Assembly: GCA_963832835.1 (NCBI GenBank)
Contig: CAWHVD010000001.1
Location: 496,001 to 560,000 of the forward strand
DNA: 64,000 nt
Direction: 5' to 3'
From: CAVPKN01 sp963832835
Lineage (GTDB): Bacteria > Chlamydiota > Chlamydiia > Chlamydiales > JAAKFR01
Below, piece after piece: positions 44,811 through 52,716 of the stretch (positions are counted from its first letter, which is position 1; every line of letters starts with the position of its first letter). The translations under genes were made by a program, and so were the position numbers. The notes beneath the pieces were generated by a model that was not told the origin of the DNA, did no database searches, and saw only the letters and a list, made by a program, of their open reading frames with translations.

Positions 44811-45018
44811 AAGACAGCCTAATTTTGTCTGCCATAGTATCCATCGCTAAACTTTTCTGCAAATTAAAATATAAAAATAAGATTGTGTAAAGTAAGTCTA
44901 ATAAGGTTTTGTAAAGAACTGCATATCGCTTATTTTTCGCATCAAGGATCAAAAAAGAATACCATTTATAAAAAATTCATGTTAGGAATAGACTAAAAAG
45001 ATACAAGAGAGAGGAATC

Positions 45019-45720
45019 ATGACCCAAAAAAAGAGTATTTTGTTGATCGAGGATGAAGAAGATATCGCTGCGCTCATCAAACTGCAGGCCGACATCTCAG
45101 GTTATAAGCTGCATGTGGAAACAGATGGAATCAACGGCTATAGATCGATTGAACGTGAAAAGCCCGATCTAGTTGTCCTAGATATTATGCTTCCGGGGCA
45201 AAATGGTCTCGATATTTGTCGAAAAATGAAACATAACACAGAGCTGAAGAATATTCCGGTTATTATTATTTCGGCTAAAAACGAAGAGCTTGATGTCGTG
45301 CTAGGACTTGAGCTGGGAGCAGATGATTATGTTGCCAAGCCCTTCTCTCCTAAAATTCTCTTTTCACGCATCAAAGCTGTTTTGCGCAGAGGCAGAGAAC
45401 CGCAAAAAATAGCCAAAACTCTCACATTTGGCGACTTTACACTAGAGGTTGACCGCTATTTGCTCCGCAAAAAAGACAAATATATACCCGTGACGCTTTC
45501 CGAATTTGGTATTCTACGCCGTTTTCTGGCCAACAGAGGCAAAGTGTTGACGCGTAATCAGCTTTTGGATGACGTGCAAAATGATGATGCCTTCATCATG
45601 GATCGCAATATCGATGTCCACATCGCGGCCCTGCGTAAAAAACTTGGACCTAATTTCCATTGGATCGAGACAGTGCGTGGAGTAGGTTACCGCTTTAAGG
45701 AAGAAGAGGGCTTAGAGTAG
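45019..45720 (+). CDS. OmpR/PhoB-family response regulator (orphan)
   Basis: 233 residues. The receiver domain has the acidic pocket (Glu11-Asp12), phospho-acceptor Asp55 (LVVLDIMLPG), the switch serine in IIISAKN and the conserved Lys in DDYVAKPFSP. The C-terminal winged helix (VTLSEFGILRRFLANRGKVL, DVHIAALRKKLG, TVRGVGYRF) is complete. It would bind direct-repeat DNA as a phosphorylated dimer. No histidine kinase is adjacent, and a small convergent gene overlaps its 3' end by 34 bp. Unlike chlamydial ChxR, the phosphorylation site is intact. GAGAGG lies upstream of the ATG. Confidence 0.92.
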   Translation: MTQKKSILLIEDEEDIAALIKLQADISGYKLHVETDGINGYRSIEREKPDLVVLDIMLPGQNGLDICRKMKHNTELKNIPVIIISAKNEELDVVLGLELGADDYVAKPFSPKILFSRIKAVLRRGREPQKIAKTLTFGDFTLEVDRYLLRKKDKYIPVTLSEFGILRRFLANRGKVLTRNQLLDDVQNDDAFIMDRNIDVHIAALRKKLGPNFHWIETVRGVGYRFKEEEGLE

Positions 45721-46067
45721 TATTTGATTCTGGCGAGGACCAGGCAGGTTGCCAGACAGCCTAGGAGTACTCCAGTGGTCCACAAAGGGAAGCTCTGGTT
45801 TTGGGTCGATTGCACATCAGATAGAAAATACCGACCCTCTTGGATGTGCAAGATTCCGCGGGTTTCAAGTGGCTTATGAGGGCTGCAATCTGAAAAATCG
45901 CCCAGCAGTGTGATTTGGGAGGATGTTTTATGGCCAGCGCCCACACAACAGCTTTTTAGATTAGGTTCTGAAGAAAGAATCCAGGCGCCGCCCTCTGTCC
46001 GAAATAAAAACCCCTTCAATTCGACTGTGGCCCCTTCGGGGGCATGTTCTATTTGCTTCCAATTCAT
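45687..46067 (-). CDS. Small protein with C-terminal membrane helix
   Basis: 126 residues. A soluble beta-rich part (ATVELKGFLFRTEGGAWILS, SEPNLKSCCVGAGHKTSSQI) is followed by a membrane helix (TTGVLLGCLATCLVLARIKYY) and a basic tail, an arrangement of a tail-anchored or type I protein with an adjacent Cys pair. It overlaps the convergent response-regulator gene by 34 bp. The SEPNLKSCC pattern looks conserved, but I do not recognise the family. Confidence 0.6.
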   Translation of the reverse strand: MNWKQIEHAPEGATVELKGFLFRTEGGAWILSSEPNLKSCCVGAGHKTSSQITLLGDFSDCSPHKPLETRGILHIQEGRYFLSDVQSTQNQSFPLWTTGVLLGCLATCLVLARIKYYSKPSSSLKR

Positions 46068-46077
46068 GCATTTCCAC

Positions 46078-46422
46078 TCAACCTATATCGGTATTGCTCT
46101 TGTCGGAATCACGGTGCCCAAATGTGCTTTCCCAATCATCTGTAGTGATCTCCTCAGCAGATGATTCATCACATTGTAAATCATCATCTACTAGTTCAGT
46201 AAGAAACACAGGCTTCGCAAGGCAGATCTCGACGCGCCTTATAATAGTGGGTATAACAAAGCCGATTGCGCAAATCCCCACAGGTACTAAAACCATATAC
46301 ACCAGGATATCTTGCGCGCGCAAGGGTTTAAATAAAAAATCTTTGATCTTCTTGATCATCTCTTGACCCCAAGGGGTAGAGCCTACATAAACAGCTCCTG
46401 TTAGGCCAATGATGGCGAGCAC
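46078..46422 (-). CDS. Small membrane protein of the local repeat-unit family, start uncertain
   Basis: 114 residues from a GTG at 46422. One unit of the local two-helix pattern is present (LAIIGLTGAVYVG, then ILVYMVLVPVGICAIGFVIP), followed by an acidic tail. The frame is open for about 20 further codons upstream without a start. A well-placed ATG after AAGGA (at about 46469) is in another frame and ends soon. This suggests a 5' frameshift or an N-terminally damaged copy. The function is unknown. Confidence 0.5.
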   Translation of the reverse strand: MLAIIGLTGAVYVGSTPWGQEMIKKIKDFLFKPLRAQDILVYMVLVPVGICAIGFVIPTIIRRVEICLAKPVFLTELVDDDLQCDESSAEEITTDDWESTFGHRDSDKSNTDIG

Positions 46423-46495
46423 ACATAGCGCGATTTTACACCCACGCTTAACATCGAGGTGTTGTTCATAACGGAGGGTTTATTCCTTAATGTCG

Positions 46496-47146
46496 TTATT
46501 GGTTGGTTTGAGCCTCCCATTTTTGCTTTTCTTCTTTCTGTTCATTACAGCATTGGATGGCACGGACGGTAAGCCCAATCATGAGGGCTGTTCCCGATGT
46601 TCCTCCACCCACATAAACTATAGCTTGCCAGAGCTCGAATTTGTGACTGAATATCTGTTCGATCCATTGGTTAGCATGGGGTGCATATTGAAAGATCGCA
46701 AATCCCCCTATACCTATCAAAATAAGCGCTGCTGCTGCAACGCCGGCGATGGTCCACTCTCTAGAGGTCGGTTTCATTTCCTTGAGGGTATAGAGCACAG
46801 AGCTCTTGCCGTCGTCTAATAATAGTGTTCTATCTTCTAGCCTCCTCTGATGCGTGCGGTGAATATGGGCTGTGCAACCAATAGTTAATGCAACACCACC
46901 TATCGGTAATGCGATGTAAAGCAATGCCTGTGGTGTGGTCAAATGGACATTGGCTATCGCTGATTGAATCTTTGTGAACGTGTTGTTTACAAAACTCTGA
47001 AATGTAGGATCCCAGTAATAGGTAGCCACCAGAGCTGCTAAACAGATCAGAACAGCTCCTACTATTGCTAATGGCTTTTTATAATCACATTGTGGAGGCG
47101 GCTTGGTCGCGCTATCTGCTCTTTGAATTGTTGGTTCCCAACTCAT
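46496..47146 (-). CDS. Membrane protein with two copies of the local two-helix unit
   Basis: 216 residues, AGGAGA 8 nt before the ATG. It has four hydrophobic segments in two similar halves: KKPLAIVGAVLICLAALVA with ALLYIALPIGGVALTIGC, and AGVAAAALILIGIGGFAIF with AIVYVGGGTSGTALMIGL, each separated by a 30-residue amphipathic stretch. It is flanked by relatives on both sides. The paired hydrophobic lobes resemble chlamydial Inc proteins, but no secretion signal can be proved here. Confidence 0.65.
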   Translation of the reverse strand: MSWEPTIQRADSATKPPPQCDYKKPLAIVGAVLICLAALVATYYWDPTFQSFVNNTFTKIQSAIANVHLTTPQALLYIALPIGGVALTIGCTAHIHRTHQRRLEDRTLLLDDGKSSVLYTLKEMKPTSREWTIAGVAAAALILIGIGGFAIFQYAPHANQWIEQIFSHKFELWQAIVYVGGGTSGTALMIGLTVRAIQCCNEQKEEKQKWEAQTNQ

Positions 47147-47217
47147 TTATTTATCTCCTATTTTAGATTATATTTTACACTAAAATAGTTAAAAATATAT
47201 TAAGATAATAACGTTTT

Positions 47218-47862
47218 TTATATTTTTTGTTGCATTTGGATGTTCTTGTGCTTTTGATACAGCAACAAATTTCCCAAGCTCTCACCCGCTTGATCGCGAG
47301 GAGGTCTGCCACAAGCGCAAACCATACCAATGACTAATCCAGTGGCAGCGATGCCGCCGCCTCCAAAATAGGCTAATCCCTGCCAAATCCTAATGGGATG
47401 CCCCAAAACGTTTGGAAATGGCTTCAGGTACCACATAGCCAGTCCGGCAATGACAAGGCCTGCGATTGTCACAGCCCCTGCCACCCAGCTTTTTTTTGAA
47501 AAGCAAGATTCAAACGTCTCGATCACATCGTTGAAACTCCCATCCTGTAATGTTTCAAATGATCTCTGATGGTGCGTTTTGATAAGTAGAACCATGCCTG
47601 CGATGAGCAAAGTCCCAGCAATAGCCGGGATGCCTATGAGAGCAATAGCACTTCCTAAAGTCATGCTTTCCGTTCCAATATGGGTAATTGTACGCGAGAT
47701 CAACTGTTGAACTTGAGGGAATAAACAACACATCAGCCCGATTCCCACCAAAGCTAGAATTGGAAGTACAACATCTGGGCATACAGGTAGCGACCGGTTA
47801 TGCTTCCCAGTAAGTGGAAGGTGTTGGGTCTCCTCGTAGTTTTTTCTATCAATACTAGACAT
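47218..47862 (-). CDS. Membrane protein with two copies of the local two-helix unit
   Basis: 214 residues. The first unit is VVLPILALVGIGLMCCLFP with GSAIALIGIPAIAGTLLIAG; the second is GAVTIAGLVIAGLAMWYL with GLAYFGGGGIAATGLVIGM and a CACG end. The halves align with those of the downstream neighbour, including the [WQ]-x2-[LI]-x-Y-[IFV]-G core at the start of the second helix. It probably arose by duplication. The function is unknown. Confidence 0.65.
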   Translation of the reverse strand: MSSIDRKNYEETQHLPLTGKHNRSLPVCPDVVLPILALVGIGLMCCLFPQVQQLISRTITHIGTESMTLGSAIALIGIPAIAGTLLIAGMVLLIKTHHQRSFETLQDGSFNDVIETFESCFSKKSWVAGAVTIAGLVIAGLAMWYLKPFPNVLGHPIRIWQGLAYFGGGGIAATGLVIGMVCACGRPPRDQAGESLGNLLLYQKHKNIQMQQKI

Positions 47863-47960
47863 TTTTGAATCCCATATAGTAGTTCTTGCTACTATTATAT
47901 ACTATATTATTTAATATCTTATTAAGAATCGGTTATTTCAGATTGAAATAAGTTTACAGG

Positions 47961-48413
47961 CTACGTTGTTTTAGCCATCCCTTCTTCTTCTTCCAATTCC
48001 TCCTGAAATGCCAATATCTCTTTGACATGTGCTGTTTGCTCTTGTTCTTCTCGATGAACTTTCAATTTTTCTGTGAAATGTGCTGCAACCTCAGGGCCAT
48101 AGTTGCATCCCAAAGCTGTAACAGCTCCTGCACCGACAACAGGCAGGCCAATGTAGAGAAGCCCTTGACCCACGGTTAGGTTAACTTTGTGCTGCAACCA
48201 TCCTCCAGGACCAAAACCCCCTGAAGCACCGATACCTACAAGAGATCCGATGATCACCAGTGCGACAAGCCCGATTGCCGTAAACTTCAAAGCTGTCGCA
48301 GTGATTGGGTTTCTGACCGACCAGGTTTTCCCCTCATGTTGGGTCTCCTCTACAGGTGGATGGTGAGGAAAAACAATTTCTTGGCTACCAGACGGGGATA
48401 TATTTTTGCTCAT
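47961..48413 (-). CDS. Membrane protein with one copy of the local two-helix unit
   Basis: 150 residues with AGGAG upstream. One unit is present: FTAIGLVALVIIGSLVGIG, a Gly-rich linker (GGFGPGGWLQHKVNL), then GQGLLYIGLPVVGAGAVTAL followed by Cys-Asn. The tail is a Glu/Gln-rich coiled coil. The GLLYIGLPVVG segment is nearly the same as ALLYIALPIGG of the gene at 46.5 kb. Confidence 0.65.
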   Translation of the reverse strand: MSKNISPSGSQEIVFPHHPPVEETQHEGKTWSVRNPITATALKFTAIGLVALVIIGSLVGIGASGGFGPGGWLQHKVNLTVGQGLLYIGLPVVGAGAVTALGCNYGPEVAAHFTEKLKVHREEQEQTAHVKEILAFQEELEEEEGMAKTT

Positions 48414-48579
48414 CCTTATTCTCCTTTTAATCTTAGTTTTTTAAGTTCTTGCCTTAATTGTATAACAAGATGTTTAATTTTGCGTTAAGAAATGTAAAAA
48501 ATTATGAAAAATTTGAATATAGAGTCTTTTAAAAGGGAAATAGAGCTGATGACGTTTAAAGAAAAAAGAACTTTCCTTT

Positions 48580-48611
48580 TACCTATTCAGGTAGCCCGTA
48601 TTATTGGTTGA
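48580..48611. repeat. Possible B-like repeat fragment
   Basis: CCTATTCAGGTAGCCCGTAT resembles the reversed start of repeat B and the fragment at 42.89 kb. It lies in an otherwise empty 270-bp gap between the membrane-protein cluster and the LysM gene. Confidence 0.35.
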
Positions 48612-48687
48612 TTCAGAGTTTAATGATTGCTTCACAAGAATCAAATAATTTGTCTGTTGCATCTGGAATTTCAAGCACAATCACCCT

Positions 48688-49269
48688 TTAGGGGAGAATG
48701 ATTTTTTGCCCTGCGAAAATGGTATCCGAGGTGAAGTTGTTGAGTTTTTTAAGGGTTTTAATATCGGTCTTGTGATCAAGAGCAATTTTGCCAAGTGAGT
48801 CGCCGGCTTGGACTGTATAGCTGCGTGCTTCTCCCTGAAGCAGCGACAGAATGGATTGCATCGAGGTTTTTAGGGAAACGATATCCGATGAAATGTGCTT
48901 ATCGATTTTAGCGATCTGGGCTTGGCATTGAGCAATGGATGTATTTGTCTCGTTGATGTGGCTTTTGAGCGTTTTGAAGTCGAGAATCAAAATCTCATGC
49001 GCTTTTTCAAGAATTGCGGTGCGCCTTTCTAAGGCTTTGTCAGACAGGGGGCTTTTGAGCTCTTGCTTGAGTGAATTCAGTAGATTCTCTAGTGCCAGGG
49101 CTCTTTCTTGAAAAAGAGAGACCTCTACACTTTGGCTATGTAATTTGCGCCCCATTTGCTCAAGAGCAAGGCGTAGCTCTTGCACAGCAAGTGATTCTTG
49201 AGGGGAGGCGCCACAGAGGCTGCCTCCCATTAAAATTAATACAAAAAGGGATTTTATGCGTGTATGCAT
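48688..49269 (-). CDS. LysM-domain protein of the Tol-Pal cluster
   Basis: 193 residues from ATG 49269, preceded by AGAGG at 8 nt; a GTG at 49278 that overlaps the pal stop is the alternative. A signal peptide (SLFVLILMGGSLCGA) is followed by a long coiled coil (about residues 25-140). A C-terminal LysM domain follows (SYTVQAGDSLGKIALDHKTD through AGQKIILP), which binds peptidoglycan-type glycans. Its place right after pal matches CT601 of C. trachomatis as I recall it. A role in septum or envelope remodelling with Tol-Pal is inferred. Confidence 0.85.
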   Translation of the reverse strand: MHTRIKSLFVLILMGGSLCGASPQESLAVQELRLALEQMGRKLHSQSVEVSLFQERALALENLLNSLKQELKSPLSDKALERRTAILEKAHEILILDFKTLKSHINETNTSIAQCQAQIAKIDKHISSDIVSLKTSMQSILSLLQGEARSYTVQAGDSLGKIALDHKTDIKTLKKLNNFTSDTIFAGQKIILP

Positions 49270-49274
49270 TAACG

Positions 49275-49994
49275 TCACCTCTTCTGATCGTAGATCTTAA
49301 ACTGAGCACGCCGGTTGGCACTCCAAGCAGCTGCATCATGGCCCATGACAAGCGGACGCTCAATTCCATATGAAATGGTGAATAGCTGATCGGAGTGAAC
49401 TCCGTTTTCGATCAAGAAATTGCGTACAGAGTTGGATCTTTTAGCGCTTAATGCGAGGTTGTAGGCGGTCGCCCCACGCTCATCAGCATGCCCTTCGACA
49501 AATACGTAAGTGCCTCGGTGTGACGAAAGATAATTGGCGATTTCACGTAGGTACGCGACGTTTTCTGAACCTTGAACGGTGTAGTTGTCCGTTTCAAAGT
49601 GGATATTGTTGAAGAGATGTGCCAGATTGCCAGACGGTGCATAAAAACCGTCGATACCGGGCAGTCCCGACCCGGGATCACCGGGTGATTCCATAGAGAT
49701 GGGGTACACTTTTGTTTCGAGATCGTGGTAAGATTCGGTACACCCAAATGGGATGTATTCACCTTGGCTTCTTGAAACGACACGAGGGGCGTCTACATCA
49801 TCCCAGTCTTCGCCGAAACAGTAGGCACATTCTCTTGAATCGGAGTGCTGTCCCATAAGGGAACGAAATCCTTTGCCTACATAACGGCTACATGTTTTGG
49901 TGTTTTCCCACATCTCGCCGTTTGATCGGCAGCAAGAGGTTAAGCTGGTGCATAGGGTTAAGGCCATGCATCCTAAAATCAGGCGTCTTCTCAT
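49275..49994 (-). CDS. pal: Peptidoglycan-associated lipoprotein
   Basis: 239 residues from ATG 49994 (GAGGA upstream); ATG 50009, which overlaps the tolB stop, is also possible. The signal peptide ends LTSCC, a lipobox-like cleavage site. The middle is Cys- and Gly-containing and lacks a known motif. The C-terminal OmpA/Pal domain (about residues 125-235) contains NLALSAKRSNSVRNFLIENG and SYGIERPLV, the family's glycan-binding region. It anchors the outer membrane to peptidoglycan-like material and works with TolB. A paired Cys at the lipobox is unusual. Confidence 0.92.
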   Translation of the reverse strand: MRRRLILGCMALTLCTSLTSCCRSNGEMWENTKTCSRYVGKGFRSLMGQHSDSRECAYCFGEDWDDVDAPRVVSRSQGEYIPFGCTESYHDLETKVYPISMESPGDPGSGLPGIDGFYAPSGNLAHLFNNIHFETDNYTVQGSENVAYLREIANYLSSHRGTYVFVEGHADERGATAYNLALSAKRSNSVRNFLIENGVHSDQLFTISYGIERPLVMGHDAAAWSANRRAQFKIYDQKR

Positions 49995-50005
49995 CTTTCC
50001 TATCC

Positions 50006-51298
50006 TCATTTTTTGGGTTCCCACGCGGGGAATCGTTTTTCTCCTGGGCCTTGCGTAATCTTCACTGCTTTTTTCTGGTTCAGGTTGATCATATACAGAT
50101 CAGCTGCTTGGGTGCCGCATGAATTGAACATCAGATGAAGGCTATTAGATGCCCAGGCGGGGTTTTCTTTGTGACCGGGACCATTAGTGAGCTGCGCCTC
50201 TTCGCCGGTTTCGAGGTCATAAATCCAAATCTGGCGGGAGTTTTCGGCCATGGCGCTATAGGCGATCTTCTTACCATCAGGTGACCAAGCGGGGCAAGTG
50301 TTATCGCGAGTCTTTTTGGTGATCATTTTGGGTTTAAGATTTTTGACCGAGGCACCGGCCGCTGGGATGTCCAAAATATAGATGCGGGGCGTGCCGTCTT
50401 TATTGGAAACAAAGGCTAATTTTTGCCCATTGGGGCTAAAGGTGGGTGACCCTTGGGTGGCTCCTGGCGCACTAAAAACTTGCCTTGGAGTACCTATCAA
50501 ACCTCTTTCGAGCGAAAAATCTTGGACGAAAAGGTCGGGATTGCCTGTGATGTCGCTAATGAATGCCATTTTATCTAAAGTAGGCGCAACGGCGGGCATG
50601 AGTTGGTTGCCTCTTAAGAAAGTCAACCTCTTACCTGCTCCTTCACCTAGTGTTGCGGCAAAAATTTTGGGCTGACCTGCTTTATAGGAGACATAAAGAA
50701 AATTGCGAGGGCGCCCGCCTTCTTTGGCAGGAACAAAGGTGGGAGTGACAATTAACCCATTTTCTCGCGTCGCTTGCCTTGCGTTGGCTCCATCATAGTC
50801 AGCTTCCCAGACGTCGCTGACCCATTGGGTGGAGTTGTCGCTCATGCGAGTCCTGGTAGTATAAAGAACACGATTGCTAGCGACACCCACTCTTCCGAAT
50901 AGGGCAGATAATAAGCTGTCGTGTACCCGATGCACTATTTGCCTGTCGTGGTTAAGATCTCCTGTTAAAGCTATCCCTTCAACCCCTTTTGCAACGCCGT
51001 TTAAAGCTTGGGTCAGTTTCATGTTGAGGATTTTTTGCTTGATTTGAGTATCGAGTCTACAGGCACCTTTTGCAGAAAGTGTTGTTTCAGTCGTACCGTT
51101 ATGATCAAAGTCAAAGCGGATCACTTTTTCCAGGGAAGTAATGTAGCTGTTCTCAAAGCCGCTGCCGCTTTCAGCAATAGGAGCAATATAGAGAGGTATG
51201 CGATTTTCTTGGGACGTCACATGAACGGTGATCTCTTCGTCAGCAAAGAGGGGTGCCCAAACTAAAAGGATAAGCAGAAGCTGTTGTGGTATTCTCAT
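50006..51298 (-). CDS. tolB: Tol-Pal system beta-propeller protein
   Basis: 430 residues from ATG 51298; the protein then begins with a signal peptide (MRIPQQLLLILLVWAPLFA). The N-terminal TolB domain is followed by a WD40-like propeller of WSPDGKKIAYSA / FSPNGQKLAFVSNKDGTPRI blades. It is a periplasmic partner of Pal and of the inner-membrane Tol complex. It lies 42 bp downstream of the TonB/TolA-like gene on the same strand. Confidence 0.93.
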   Translation of the reverse strand: MRIPQQLLLILLVWAPLFADEEITVHVTSQENRIPLYIAPIAESGSGFENSYITSLEKVIRFDFDHNGTTETTLSAKGACRLDTQIKQKILNMKLTQALNGVAKGVEGIALTGDLNHDRQIVHRVHDSLLSALFGRVGVASNRVLYTTRTRMSDNSTQWVSDVWEADYDGANARQATRENGLIVTPTFVPAKEGGRPRNFLYVSYKAGQPKIFAATLGEGAGKRLTFLRGNQLMPAVAPTLDKMAFISDITGNPDLFVQDFSLERGLIGTPRQVFSAPGATQGSPTFSPNGQKLAFVSNKDGTPRIYILDIPAAGASVKNLKPKMITKKTRDNTCPAWSPDGKKIAYSAMAENSRQIWIYDLETGEEAQLTNGPGHKENPAWASNSLHLMFNSCGTQAADLYMINLNQKKAVKITQGPGEKRFPAWEPKK

Positions 51299-51340
51299 AC
51301 CAAAAGAGATAGCAAAAAAACGGTAGTGATTCAACGGTAA

Positions 51341-52183
51341 TTATTCACTTGTGAGGTTCAGGGTGAAAGTATGTGCAGTTTCGCCTTTAAAATGAGTGCC
51401 GAAAGCTGGAAAAGAACAGGAAGCCAAAGAGGTAGCGACATATTCCCGATTTTTAGCGCTGGACGCTTTAAGGATTTCAATGTCTTGCACGTTGCCTTCA
51501 CGTTTGAGGGTGAGTTTTACTTTCACTTCTCCTTTTTCGGGAAATGAGAATAGAGCTTCAAGGTAAGAGGTGAGTTCTTGTTCATATTTGGCTTCAAAAG
51601 CGAGAGCTTCGCTAGCAAGAGTGCCAATTGTTTTGTGTGAGCCTGGCGTCTTACCAGATGTAGGGTTTGCCTCTCCTGCATGCGTGGAATTGAGGGTGTT
51701 GAGGCTTTTTTGGACCATGGAGATCAGTTTGTCGTGATTAGGGCCAGATGGGATAGCTACTTGTTTTGCCGGAGGTTTTTTGACTGCGGCTGTTTGGCGA
51801 GGAGGGGGAAGTGTGCGTGGAGGAGCAACATTATTGGGAAGTGGAGGGCCGCCACGCGCAGGAGAATCGGCTCTGGGCGTGGGGATAGCAGGTGGTGTAG
51901 GTTCTGCTTGCGGGGTGGGAGGCGTAGGCGGTGTGGGTGGAGGAGCAGGAGTAGGTTCAATCAGGGGTAGGGTGACCTTGTGCGCAATTTCTGATCCCAT
52001 TTCTGATTCAGGAAGCAAAGGGGGAGCCTGGTCAGCTTGAGCAATCTGAAGGGGTTCTTTGGATATAAGTGTTTTAACTGTTATTGTTTGACGTTGAATT
52101 GCTTTGGGTGGTGCGGGTTGGATATAGAGCGCGGCTAGCACAATGAGTGCGTGGACGAATGTAACGCTGGCTGCAATTTTCAT
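51341..52183 (-). CDS. TonB/TolA-like energy transducer
   Basis: 280 residues. One N-terminal membrane helix (AASVTFVHALIVLAALYI) is followed by a Pro-rich periplasmic spacer (PPTPPTPPTPQAEPTPPA, about residues 75-135). A C-terminal TonB-like domain follows (GEVKVKLTLKREGNVQDIEI, then SLASCSFPAFG). It would link the ExbB/ExbD motor to the envelope; the position matches CT598. Its start codon overlaps the exbD stop, and that overlap was kept although repeat B6 entered the end of exbD. Confidence 0.85.
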   Translation of the reverse strand: MKIAASVTFVHALIVLAALYIQPAPPKAIQRQTITVKTLISKEPLQIAQADQAPPLLPESEMGSEIAHKVTLPLIEPTPAPPPTPPTPPTPQAEPTPPAIPTPRADSPARGGPPLPNNVAPPRTLPPPRQTAAVKKPPAKQVAIPSGPNHDKLISMVQKSLNTLNSTHAGEANPTSGKTPGSHKTIGTLASEALAFEAKYEQELTSYLEALFSFPEKGEVKVKLTLKREGNVQDIEILKASSAKNREYVATSLASCSFPAFGTHFKGETAHTFTLNLTSE

Positions 52184-52716
52184 TGGGGTTTTAATAACTG
52201 TTGGGCTAGCGCATCTTTTCGGTTTATAGCCTCACTGTGGTGACTATCCATTCCCACTTTGGCAAAGTGGGCCTTTCCTAGAGATCCTGCCGGCTCGTGA
52301 GTTGTCTCGGGTTTTAAAATGAGGTCCATTTCAGTAAAACCAGCGGCCTCCATTGCAGTTTTAACCGCCTGATACGTGCCGAATTTTGCATTACGGTCGT
52401 GGAAAAGCTGAGGACGCGCGGTAGGGTTTTTTTGTTTTACATAAGCGAGTACTCCTTTGAGCTGGTGGAGTGTGACGCTCTGCTTATTGACTGCCAAGGT
52501 GTCATCGCTGTAAACATGAATTGCAATGGGGCTTTTTTCTTGGACGGCAATGGCGCTACTACCATCAAGAGGGGGGGCTGATGCAAGCTCGATGCGTTCC
52601 ATTTCTAACAGGGGGGCAATCACGATAAACATGATCAACATCACGAAGCACACATCAATCAAAGGTGTGAGGTTAAGTTCTGCTTCGGGAAGGAGGCTTT
52701 GTTTACGTATTCTCAT
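52180..52716 (-). CDS. exbD: ExbD/TolR biopolymer transport protein with repeat-encoded C-terminal insert
   Basis: 178 residues. One membrane helix carries the channel Asp (LNLTPLIDVCFVMLIMFIV). The periplasmic domain continues to MDLILKP, near the normal ExbD end. Repeat B6 then adds 41 codons (ETTHEPAGSLGK through AQQLLKP) before the final Gln and stop. Removing B6 and one 8-bp duplication gives MDLILKPQ and the same TGA, so the insertion is exactly in frame. The length without it (137) is normal for ExbD. It works with ExbB as a proton-driven motor. Whether the insert is tolerated or useful is unknown. Confidence 0.93.
   Translation of the reverse strand: MRIRKQSLLPEAELNLTPLIDVCFVMLIMFIVIAPLLEMERIELASAPPLDGSSAIAVQEKSPIAIHVYSDDTLAVNKQSVTLHQLKGVLAYVKQKNPTARPQLFHDRNAKFGTYQAVKTAMEAAGFTEMDLILKPETTHEPAGSLGKAHFAKVGMDSHHSEAINRKDALAQQLLKPQ
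52194..52308. mobile_element. Repeat family B, copy B6, in frame inside exbD
   Basis: 115 bp in the same orientation as exbD (minus strand), flanked by the 8-bp duplication GGGTTTTA (52186-52193 and 52309-52316). The internal hairpin CCCACTTTGCCAAAGTGGG is perfect here. The family's usual TAG near the end is CAG in this copy, keeping the frame open. Confidence 0.92.

Noticed and set aside
44958..44990. Additional repeat-A end near the response-regulator gene
   Set aside because: Only TACCATTTAT plus AT-rich sequence matches; too short and low in complexity to call.
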